64,000 nt of DNA from Deltaproteobacteria bacterium. GTDB lineage: Bacteria > Myxococcota > JADLHZ01. Below the pieces are notes generated by a model that had not been told where the DNA came from, ran no database searches, and saw only the letters and a list, made by a program, of their open reading frames with translations. The DNA lies in assembly GCA_020848545.1 (NCBI GenBank), contig JADLHZ010000067.1:1-64000 (forward strand), given 5' to 3'. This document shows, piece by piece, positions 53,978 to 62,809 of this stretch (positions are counted from its first letter, which is position 1; each line of letters starts with the position of its first letter). The translations under genes were made by a program, and so were the position numbers.

Positions 53978-54647
53978 ACGCCGCCGTCACTCCGATCGTA
54001 TGCGACAAGATGGCCTGCGCCGCGACGCGCGTCGGGCTCACGCGATAGCGCAGCTCGAGCCCGAGCGCGCCCGGGCCCAAGTGAAAGACGTAGCCGGCGG
54101 TGATCGCCGCGCCAACGCCGGTAACGCGCTCGTTGAAGGTGAACTGGCGAAGCGCCGCTTGGCTCGCCACCCACTCGAGCGACGGACCGGCGAGCGCGCG
54201 GATGAGGCCGGGCCCGAGCTCGACGTTGACGCTGGCCAAGAGCGGCACGCTCAGCGCGAAGGTCGTTCCGCGCACCGTGCCGAGCTCAGTGCTCCGCACG
54301 GCGCTCGGGTTCGAGAACGCCGGCTCGATCGACACACCGATGCGCCGCTCCCACACTGGGAAGCGATAGCCAAGCTCGACAGCCGCGAGCACAGCGGTCG
54401 CGAGGCCGCCGGTCGCGGCGAAGGCGGCGCCGATCTTCGCCCCGATGACGAGCCCGAGCGGCTTCACCGCCCGCGACGGTGGCGCCGCGAGCTCGACCTC
54501 CGTCGGCGCCGACGCCGGCGCGACAAGAGTCGGACTCTTCTTCGGCGCTTCCAGCGGGATCTCGTCATCAGCGGTCGCGCCAATCGAGACCGCGATGAGC
54601 ACGCCGCACACGAACGTCAGCACCCTTCGAGCATAGCTCCTGGACAT
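53961..54647 (-). CDS. Outer-membrane beta-barrel protein (OmpA-barrel-like)
   Basis: A 228-residue protein from ATG 54647 with a signal peptide (VLTFVCGVLIAVSIGATA), a Pro/Ala linker and about eight amphipathic beta strands in the second half (LGLVIGAKIGAAFAATGG, ELGYRFPVWERRIGVSIEP, GALGLELRYRVSP, TAAYVFLL). The 61 residues upstream in the frame lack signal features and are discarded. First of a two-gene unit with the IPT/Kelch lipoprotein, so the two may form one envelope complex. Confidence 0.75.
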   Translation of the reverse strand: MSRSYARRVLTFVCGVLIAVSIGATADDEIPLEAPKKSPTLVAPASAPTEVELAAPPSRAVKPLGLVIGAKIGAAFAATGGLATAVLAAVELGYRFPVWERRIGVSIEPAFSNPSAVRSTELGTVRGTTFALSVPLLASVNVELGPGLIRALAGPSLEWVASQAALRQFTFNERVTGVGAAITAGYVFHLGPGALGLELRYRVSPTRVAAQAILSHTIGVTAAYVFLL

Positions 54648-54720
54648 CGATCGGCCTAGCGAAGGTGAGGGTCTGCCGCGTTTCGGCAACCGCGACCCCG
54701 TGCTACCGAGAACGATCGTG

Positions 54721-55512
54721 ATGCGCTTCCCTTTCGCAGCCGTGCCAAAGAGCTGGTACCACCTCGTGTGGGCGGACGAGCTGCGTGCGGGCGAGACACG
54801 CGAGGTCGAGGCGTTCGGCGAGACGATCACTGTGCACCGCGCCGAAGACGGCGTCCTCTCGGCGTCCCCGGATCGTTTTCCGATCTGTGAGAAGAACGAG
54901 ATGATCTGGGCGTACTACGATCCCGCGGGCGAGCCCCCGGCGTTCGCGTTGATGCCGCTGCCCGAGCTCGAGGACGCGAGCTTCTTGCCCTTGGGCCGCG
55001 TCGACCGCGTGTTCTCGAGCCACGTGCAAGAGATCGTCGAGAACGCCGTCGACATCGCGCACTACGCGGCGCAGCACGGCTTCGTCGGCCAAGCGACGCT
55101 CGGGGACTTCGCGCCGGAGGCCCACGCTTTTCGCGCGCTCGTCATCGCCAAGAAGCGGGTCTTCGGCGTCACGCTGCCGATACAGCTGGCGTTCGAGTAC
55201 TGCGGCATGGGCTTCGGCGTGGGCCGCGCCACCGGCCCGCTCACCTTGAGCAACGTGGTCACCTGCTTGCCGATCGACGCGCACCGGATCCGCATGCGCT
55301 TCACGATCTTCGCGATCGTGCCGCGCGTGCCGATGCTGAGCGCGATCATTGCGCGGCTCTTGCGCTGGCACGTGTGGGCCGACGTCAAAGGCGAGATCGC
55401 CCTCTTCGAGAACAAGCTGTACCGCGAGCGACCGCTGCTCTCGTCGAGCGACGGCCCGATCATGAAGGTGCGCGCTTGGTGCCGGCAGTTCTACCCGGCG
55501 GAGGCCGCATGA
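54721..55512 (+). CDS. Rieske-oxygenase-like protein lacking the 2Fe-2S segment
   Basis: A 263-residue protein with the fold of a Rieske non-heme iron oxygenase alpha subunit. The N-terminal sheet (PKSWYHLVWADELRAGE, HRAEDGVLS) runs straight into ICEKNEMIWAYYDPAGEPP. The C-x-H and C-x2-H cluster loop, about 47 residues in its neighbour, is missing. The mononuclear iron site VENAVDIAHYAAQH keeps Asn108, Asp111, His114 and His119. ATG 54721 is preferred over the GTG at 54700. It overlaps the complete Rieske gene by 4 bp, which suggests a joint complex. Confidence 0.8.
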   Translation: MRFPFAAVPKSWYHLVWADELRAGETREVEAFGETITVHRAEDGVLSASPDRFPICEKNEMIWAYYDPAGEPPAFALMPLPELEDASFLPLGRVDRVFSSHVQEIVENAVDIAHYAAQHGFVGQATLGDFAPEAHAFRALVIAKKRVFGVTLPIQLAFEYCGMGFGVGRATGPLTLSNVVTCLPIDAHRIRMRFTIFAIVPRVPMLSAIIARLLRWHVWADVKGEIALFENKLYRERPLLSSSDGPIMKVRAWCRQFYPAEAA

Positions 55513-56462
55513 ACCCGGCGCTGCGCATCGTCGACGCCGCCGTCGAAAGCGCGGAGCTGCCGATCCCGAACGGCTGGTTCGCGATCCTCTCGAGCCGCGA
55601 GCTGAAGAAGAAGGCGGTGCGCCCCGTGCGTGCGTTCGGCAAAGAGCTCGTCGCGTTTCGCGGTGACGACGGGCGCGTGACGGTGCTCGACGCGCACTGC
55701 CCGCACCTCGGCGCGCACATGGGCTACGGCGGCAAGGTGGTCGGTGATGAGCTGCAATGCCCGTTTCACGCGTGGCGCTTCGATAAAGGCGGCCACTGCA
55801 CGCACGTGCCGTTCGCAAAGAAGCTGCCGGTCGCGCGCACGCGCTGCTGGCAGGTGCACGAAACCGGCGGCCTGATCTTCGTCCACCACGATCGCACGGG
55901 CGCGCCGCCGGCGACGCCGCCGCCAGATCTGTCGATGTTCGCGCGCTGGACGCGGCCGATCGAGGATCGCAGCGAGTACCGCGGCCACCCCATCGAGGCC
56001 GCCGAGAACGTGATCGACGCCGGCCACTTCGTCTACTTCCACGGCGCCCGCGAGCCGGCGGCGCTCGACTTTTCGGCGAACGGCGCGACCGCGTCGATGA
56101 AGACGGCGTTCGCGCTCGGCGGCTTGCTCAGCGGAGTGACGGCGCAGATGGCGGTCGAGCTCTACGGGCCGGGCCTACTCTTCGTGCGCACGAAGCTGCT
56201 CGTCGACGTCGTCGTGATCACCACGCCGCTGCCGATCGAGCCGGGCCGCACGCTCTTTCGCATGAGCGTCGTCGCCGAGAAGCCGCGCTGGTTTCCGCTC
56301 TTCGGCAGGATCGCCGCCGAGATCATCCGCCGCCGCGCCGCGTACGATGCCAAGCACGAGCGCGCGATCTGGGAGCACAAGGTGTACGTACCGGCGCCGC
56401 GCTTGAGCAGCGTCGATCGCCACATTCAACCGTTCCGCCGCTGGTACGCGCAGTTCCTATGA
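55509..56462 (+). CDS. Rieske non-heme iron oxygenase, catalytic subunit (KshA-like)
   Basis: A 317-residue oxygenase. The Rieske cluster is Cys64-Pro-His66 and Cys84-Pro-Phe-His87 (CPFHAWRF). The iron site is ENVIDAGHFVYFH with Asn167, Asp170, His173 and His178. The length and the RRWYAQFL end fit the 3-ketosteroid-9-alpha-hydroxylase/terpenoid group. No ferredoxin or reductase gene is adjacent. 4-bp overlaps link it to the cluster-less homologue upstream and to the SDR downstream. Confidence 0.92.
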   Translation: MNPALRIVDAAVESAELPIPNGWFAILSSRELKKKAVRPVRAFGKELVAFRGDDGRVTVLDAHCPHLGAHMGYGGKVVGDELQCPFHAWRFDKGGHCTHVPFAKKLPVARTRCWQVHETGGLIFVHHDRTGAPPATPPPDLSMFARWTRPIEDRSEYRGHPIEAAENVIDAGHFVYFHGAREPAALDFSANGATASMKTAFALGGLLSGVTAQMAVELYGPGLLFVRTKLLVDVVVITTPLPIEPGRTLFRMSVVAEKPRWFPLFGRIAAEIIRRRAAYDAKHERAIWEHKVYVPAPRLSSVDRHIQPFRRWYAQFL

Positions 56463-57214
56463 ATGCCTTGATCACCGGCGCGTCGAGCGGCATCGGCCGG
56501 GCGCTCGCGCGCTTGCACGTGGCCGCAGGCGGTAGCGTCGTCCTCGTCGCGCGGCGGGGTGATCGTTTGGCCGCGCTGTGCAACGAGCTCGGCCCGCGCG
56601 CGCACGCGATCGCGATGGATCTGAGCGCACCCGGCGCAGCGACCGCGTTGTTTGCCGAAGTCTCCGCGCGCGGGCTCGCGGTCGAGCTACTGGTGAACAA
56701 CGCCGGCGTCGGTGCGCATGGCCGCTTCGATCAAACGTCCCCCGCGGCGCTGCATGCTTTGCTCGCCGTGAACGTCACGGTCCTCACCGAGCTGTCGCGC
56801 GCGTTCTTGCCGCCGATGATCGCGCGAGGCTCCGGCCGCGTCTTGAACTTGGCGTCGATGGCCGCGTTCGTGCCCGGGCCGACGTGCGCCGCCTACCACG
56901 CAAGCAAGGCCTACGTGCTCTCGCTCTCGGAAGCGCTCGCGTATGAATTGCGCGGCACCGGCGTCAGCGTGACCGCGGCGTGCCCCGGCGCCGTCGCCAC
57001 CGAGTTCGCCGACGCGGCGGGCATGCTGCGGACGCGCGCGTTCACGAGCGCCGCCGACACCGACAAGATCGCGCAGGCGATCTATCGCGCGACTTTGCGC
57101 GGCGATCGCATCTACGTGCCGGGTGTGTTCAATCGTTTTGCGGCACTGATGACGCAGATCTTACCGCGGCGCTTCGTGACGCAGGCGGCAGCGCGCGCTT
57201 TGGAAAACGTCTAG
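56459..57214 (+). CDS. Short-chain dehydrogenase/reductase
   Basis: A 251-residue classical SDR that uses NAD(P)H on an unknown alcohol or ketone. The cofactor motif is TGASSGIGRA, LLVNNAGVG is typical, the catalytic serine is in NLASMAAF and the Tyr-Lys pair is in AYHASK. Coupled to the Rieske oxygenase gene (ATGA overlap), so a steroid- or lipid-like hydroxylation/oxidation pathway is plausible. Converges with malQ, overlapping by 4 bp. Confidence 0.93.
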   Translation: MNALITGASSGIGRALARLHVAAGGSVVLVARRGDRLAALCNELGPRAHAIAMDLSAPGAATALFAEVSARGLAVELLVNNAGVGAHGRFDQTSPAALHALLAVNVTVLTELSRAFLPPMIARGSGRVLNLASMAAFVPGPTCAAYHASKAYVLSLSEALAYELRGTGVSVTAACPGAVATEFADAAGMLRTRAFTSAADTDKIAQAIYRATLRGDRIYVPGVFNRFAALMTQILPRRFVTQAAARALENV

Positions 57215-58677
57215 CAGCGCCCGTAAAGCTCGACGAGCCCGCGGAGGCGATCGGCGACGTCGGTCGTCAGCGCGCCGCTCGCCATCCGCCAGCGCCAGTT
57301 TCCGCCGGCCGCGCTCGGCATGTTCATCCGCGCGTCGCCGCCGAGCTTCAACACGTCTTGCACCGGCACGACCGCGAGATCGGCGACGGAGCCCATCGCC
57401 GAGCGCACGAGATCCCACGCGACGTCGTGCCCGTCGATCCCGTAGTAACGGCGCACATGATCCTTGGTCCGGTCGTCGGCGGCGCGCCACCATCCGAGCG
57501 TCGTGTCGTTGTCGTGCGTGCCCGTGTAAGCGACCGCGTTCTGGCGATGGTAGTGCGGCAAGTACGCGTTCTCTGCGTCGCCGCCGAACGCGAAGTGCAA
57601 GACGACCATGCCGGGAAAGCCGAGGCCGTCGCGCAGCGCGTGCACGTCGGCGTCGAGCGTGCCGAGATCTTCGGCGATGATGGCGCGCTGTCCGATCTGC
57701 GCGAAGACATCGTCGAACACGAGGCGGCCCGGGCCCTTCTTCCACTCGCCTTTCCTCGCGTCCTTGGCGCCAGCCGGCACCGCCCAGTACGCCGAGAACG
57801 CGCGGAAGTGATCGATGCGAACGACGTCGCAGAGCGCGTACATCCGGCGCATGCGCTCAACCCAGAACCTGTGCTTCGTCTTCGCGAGCGCCGCCCAGTC
57901 GTAGAGCGGGTTGCCCCACAGCTGACCGAGCTCGGAGAAGTAGTCCGGTGGAACACCGGAGACCGCGAGCGGCTGCGCACGCGCATCGAGCTGAAACGCG
58001 CCGCGCTCGCGCCAAACGTCGGCGCTGTCGTGATCCACGTAGATCGGCACGTCGCCGATGATCGCGATGTTCTTGGCGGCGGCGTACGATCGCAGCGCCT
58101 GCCACTGCCGCTCGGCGAGAAACTGCAGCGCCACCTGCACTTCGATCGCGTCCTTGTGCTCCGCGCGCGCGGCGGCCATCGCTTTGCCGTCGCGATCGCG
58201 GAGCGCCGCCGGCCAGTCGGCAAACGCCTTCTGCGCGTGGGCCGTCTTCAGCGCGACGTAGAGCGCGTAGTCCTCCACCCACGCCTCGCTCGCGCGGTAG
58301 CGATCGATCTCTGCGCGCAGGGTGGTGAGCGCCGTCTTCGCGGCGAGCTCGAGCAGCGGCCCTTTGTACGATCGCATCGCTTGGGCATCGAGCGCGTGCG
58401 GCTGAACGTGCGGCGGGTGTGCGAGGGCATCGGCGTCGAGCAAGCCGTCGGCAACGAGACCATGCAGATCGATGAGCCACGGGCTCAGCGCGAACGCCGA
58501 GCTCGACGAATACGGCGACTCACCGGCGCCAGGCGGCACGAGCGGCAACACCTGCCACGCCTTCACGCCGGCGCGCGCGAGCCAATCGATGAAGCGCTTC
58601 GCCTCCGGGCCGAAGTCGCCGGTGCCGTGGCCGCCGGGCAAGCTCGTGGGATGCAAGAGGATTCCTGCGCGTCTCAT
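57211..58677 (-). CDS. malQ: 4-alpha-glucanotransferase (amylomaltase)
   Basis: A 488-residue GH77 enzyme that transfers maltosyl and longer units between alpha-glucans. The N-terminal RRAGILLHPTSLPGGHGTGDFG, the nucleophile region VVRIDHFRAFSAYW, the acid/base region IIAEDLG and VAYTGTHDNDTT are all present. ATG 58677 (MRRAGILLHPTS) is chosen over the upstream ATG 58701. Monocistronic as far as seen; a role in glycogen or maltodextrin turnover is expected. Confidence 0.96.
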   Translation of the reverse strand: MRRAGILLHPTSLPGGHGTGDFGPEAKRFIDWLARAGVKAWQVLPLVPPGAGESPYSSSSAFALSPWLIDLHGLVADGLLDADALAHPPHVQPHALDAQAMRSYKGPLLELAAKTALTTLRAEIDRYRASEAWVEDYALYVALKTAHAQKAFADWPAALRDRDGKAMAAARAEHKDAIEVQVALQFLAERQWQALRSYAAAKNIAIIGDVPIYVDHDSADVWRERGAFQLDARAQPLAVSGVPPDYFSELGQLWGNPLYDWAALAKTKHRFWVERMRRMYALCDVVRIDHFRAFSAYWAVPAGAKDARKGEWKKGPGRLVFDDVFAQIGQRAIIAEDLGTLDADVHALRDGLGFPGMVVLHFAFGGDAENAYLPHYHRQNAVAYTGTHDNDTTLGWWRAADDRTKDHVRRYYGIDGHDVAWDLVRSAMGSVADLAVVPVQDVLKLGGDARMNMPSAAGGNWRWRMASGALTTDVADRLRGLVELYGRC

Positions 58678-58736
58678 GCGGCGCCGGTGTACACAAATCA
58701 TTGCAGCGAGGCCATGCCCGGCGATGCTTTCGGCCT

Positions 58737-59768
58737 ATGGCACCGCCCACCTCAATCAAACCGAAGCTCTCTCTGCCGAAGAATCGCCTCGCCCTCATCA
58801 TCCCGGTCGCGCTGATCGGCTTTCTCATCGTCTACGAGAGCTCGACGGAGTACGTACCGCCCTACGAATACGGCATTCGCGCGTCACGCTTCGGCGGCGG
58901 CATCTTGAAGGACAAGCTCGAAGGCGGCCGCCTCTACTTCACCGCGCCCGGCGTCACCGTGCATCACTTCCCGCGCTCGGTGCAGATCATCGAGATGACC
59001 GACAGCGACAAGGAGCGCGCCGTGCCGGAAGCGCGCGTGATCCCGCGCATCGAGGTCGACACCTCGGACGGCAGCAAGGTGAAGGTCGACGTCACGCTGC
59101 TCTATCGGATCAACGATCCCTTCTTGCTCATCGACAAGCTCGGGCCCGGCAAGAAGTACGAAGCGACGGTGGAGACGAACGCGATCGGCGCGCTGAAGAA
59201 GAGCCTGGGCGCGCTGCTCGCCGAGGACTTCTACCACGAGTCGAAGCGCATCGAGCAGTCGAACAAGGCGCGCGCGATGCTCAACGAGGCCCTCGCCGAG
59301 TTCGGCATCTCGATCGATCACGTGCTCGTGCGCCAGTACTTCTACGAGAAGAGCTACCAGCAGCAGATCGAGAAGCGGAAGGTGCAGGATCAGCTGGTCT
59401 TCACCAACCGCTCGCTCGCCGAGTCGTCGAAGGAAGACGCCGCCAAGCGCAAGATCGAAGCTGAGGGCAAGGCGAACGCCGACGTCGAGCAGACGCGCGG
59501 CGACGCCGAGGTGACCAAGATCCGCGCCGAGGCGGATCTCTATCGCAGAAAGAAAGAGGCCGAAGGCGACATGCTCGTCACGGTGGCCGGCGCCAAAGGG
59601 ACGCAGCTCGTCAACAGCGCCTACGCGTCGGCGGGCTCCGACAATCTCGTGGCGCTCGAGATGGCCAAGGTGCTCGACGGCATCGAGGTGCTCGTCGTCT
59701 CCGACACGAAGAACGGCTTGAACCCGCTCGACGTCGAACAAATGGTCCGCATGTTGGGAGGCAAGTGA
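58737..59768 (+). CDS. SPFH/band 7 protein with N-terminal transmembrane anchor
   Basis: A 343-residue protein with an N-terminal transmembrane helix (LALIIPVALIGFLIVY). The SPFH domain follows (EYVPPYEYGIRAS, GGRLYFTAPGVTVHHFP, VKVDVTLLYRINDP) with a long charged coiled-coil region (about 230-300). HflK/HflC- or flotillin-like, with no assigned partner. It is coupled to a second SPFH gene, whose ATG shares a base with this stop (TGATG). Confidence 0.88.
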   Translation: MAPPTSIKPKLSLPKNRLALIIPVALIGFLIVYESSTEYVPPYEYGIRASRFGGGILKDKLEGGRLYFTAPGVTVHHFPRSVQIIEMTDSDKERAVPEARVIPRIEVDTSDGSKVKVDVTLLYRINDPFLLIDKLGPGKKYEATVETNAIGALKKSLGALLAEDFYHESKRIEQSNKARAMLNEALAEFGISIDHVLVRQYFYEKSYQQQIEKRKVQDQLVFTNRSLAESSKEDAAKRKIEAEGKANADVEQTRGDAEVTKIRAEADLYRRKKEAEGDMLVTVAGAKGTQLVNSAYASAGSDNLVALEMAKVLDGIEVLVVSDTKNGLNPLDVEQMVRMLGGK

Positions 59769-60769
59769 TGCGCTTCATCGTCCTGGCGGCGTTGCTCACC
59801 AGCGCTTGCGCCTCGCACACGACGAGCGCCACCGAAGTCGGCGTGCGCGTGAACAAGCTCACCGGCGTCGATCGCAACGTCTACCCGCCGGCCGGCACCT
59901 ACTTCTTCATGCCCTTCATCAACGACTGGTACACCTTCAGCCGCGAGACGAAGCGGCTCGAGATGAAGGCCGGCGTGCAGAACGAAGAAGGCGCGATCGC
60001 CGAAGACGTCGAGTTCAAGACCCGCGACGGCAACGACGTAGGCGTCGACGTCACCGTGCTCTACCGCATCGACGAGAAGGGCGATCGGCCGGTGCACCTC
60101 CTGGAAACGGTGGCGACGAACGACGAGGACCTGCGCGAGAAGATCGTGCGGCCGCTGGCGCGAACGCTGGTGCGCGACGCGTTGAACGGCCTCACGTCCG
60201 AGGAGATCTACACCGACAAGAAGTTCAAGGCCGGCGAGACCGCGCAGCAGCACCTGAACACCGCCCTCATGGAGTACGGCGTCACCTGCGAGACGATCAC
60301 GCTCGGCGATCACCGCTTCCACAAGGAGTACCAAGACGCGATCGTCGACAAGAAGAAGTACGACCAGATGGTCAATACGAACCGCGCGACGCGCGACGCC
60401 ACGCAAAAGCAGTGGGAAGCGGCGCTCGAAAAAGTGAAGGGCGACGTCGAGCAGCAGATCGCGAGCGAGCAAGGCATCGCGCAGAAGGTGAAGCTCGCCG
60501 CCGACGCGTACTACTTCTCGAAGCAGAAAGAGGCGGAGAGCATCCTAGCCGAGAAGACCGCGCAATCGAAGGGCGTCATCGAGCTCAACCGCGCGATGGC
60601 GAGCGCCGGCGGGCGGACGAACGTGAAGCTGCAGATCGCCAAGTCGCTCGCGGGGAAGCGGATCGTCGTGCTGCCCTCGGGCGGCGCCGGGCAGTTTCAG
60701 AAGCTCGACATCAACGAGCTGTTGAAGACCATGATGGCGCAGGAAGTCGCGAAGCCCGCGGGGCAGTGA
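59768..60769 (+). CDS. SPFH/band 7 lipoprotein
   Basis: A 333-residue SPFH protein whose membrane anchor is a lipoprotein signal: MRFIVLAALLTSAC with a lipobox Cys14. The domain continues with TEVGVRVNKLTGVDRNVYPPAG, DGNDVGVDVTVLYRID and a long coiled coil (LEKVKGDVEQQIASEQG). A lipidated SPFH protein paired with a transmembrane one (the gene before it) is uncommon. The two may make a hetero-oligomeric ring bridging or facing different sides of a membrane, which is inference. Followed by two dispersed repeats. Confidence 0.85.
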   Translation: MRFIVLAALLTSACASHTTSATEVGVRVNKLTGVDRNVYPPAGTYFFMPFINDWYTFSRETKRLEMKAGVQNEEGAIAEDVEFKTRDGNDVGVDVTVLYRIDEKGDRPVHLLETVATNDEDLREKIVRPLARTLVRDALNGLTSEEIYTDKKFKAGETAQQHLNTALMEYGVTCETITLGDHRFHKEYQDAIVDKKKYDQMVNTNRATRDATQKQWEAALEKVKGDVEQQIASEQGIAQKVKLAADAYYFSKQKEAESILAEKTAQSKGVIELNRAMASAGGRTNVKLQIAKSLAGKRIVVLPSGGAGQFQKLDINELLKTMMAQEVAKPAGQ

Positions 60770-60793
60770 CCTTCACGGTGTCCCGCTGTCCCC

Positions 60794-60843
60794 GAAAAGG
60801 GACCGGGGAAGGTCGCCACGAAAAGGGACCGGGGAGCGTTTTC
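60794..60843 (+). repeat. Dispersed REP-like repeat, two direct copies
   Basis: Copy one at 60794-60811 (GAAAAGGGACCGGGGAAG) and a full copy at 60820-60843 (GAAAAGGGACCGGGGA then GCGTTTTC), 8 bp apart in the same orientation, between the SPFH and diiron genes. Confidence 0.85.
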
Positions 60844-60850
60844 ATTTTCC

Positions 60851-60879
60851 TTGCATCGTAATCTACTCACGAGTAGATT
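60851..60879 (+). promoter_or_regulatory. Palindromic operator candidate over a promoter-like sequence
   Basis: AATCTACTC-AC-GAGTAGATT (60860-60879) is a perfect 9-2-9 inverted repeat ending 6 bp before the ATG of the diiron gene. TTGCAT (60851-60856) and TAGATT (60874-60879), 17 bp apart, could be the -35 and -10. If so, the message is leaderless and the operator covers the -10 box. No ribosome-binding site is visible. Confidence 0.55.
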
Positions 60880-60885
60880 CCGTAC

Positions 60886-62070
<1,185 letters not shown>

Positions 62071-62809
62071 CGCCCTCGTACAAGGTCACGCGCGTGTTGC
62101 GCTCGCTGCGGCCGTCATCCAAGCGACACACGCCGCGCGCCTCGATCGCGCCGGCCAAGAATTCCTTCTCGAAGCGCCACGTCTTCGAGCCGTTGCCGCA
62201 GACGTCGCCGTCGACCGAGACGTCGAGCACGTAGCGGACGGGCGATCGGATCGCGCGCTCGACCAAGGTGCCGGGCGGCGCCCACGCGACGAGCACGAGC
62301 TCCGGCCGATGCTTCACCACCGCCGCTTCGATCGCCAAACGCTCCACTTCGGCGCCGATCGGGATCCCCTGCACACGCACACCGGAAAATTCACGCGCGT
62401 CGCGTGGGCTCATGCGCGCCTTCGCCTTTCCCCACGCATGCGAATCGCACGCACGCACGACGAGGTCTGGTCGCGCCAGTGCCAACGCGCGAGCCAAGAA
62501 GCCGTCGCCCGCACCGGCCTCGAGCACGCGCCGCACACCCAGACGATCGAGCAAGCGCGCCAACGCCAGCACCCACTCGCGCGTCGGCAGAAAATACAGC
62601 GGCCCATAGCTGTTCATCTCGCACACCCACCAGACGTCGCGCGGATCGCAGGCGGCAAGCGCCCTCCACAGCGCGCGATCTGCAGGTAGCCGCCGTTCGC
62701 CCTGCGCGTTCCACAACGTCCGAACCAGCGTCTCGCGAGCCCGCACGCGCGCCGGCGTCAGGCGCCCGAGCGATCGGTGCGAGGGGATCTCGATCATGCT
62801 CCGGCAATA

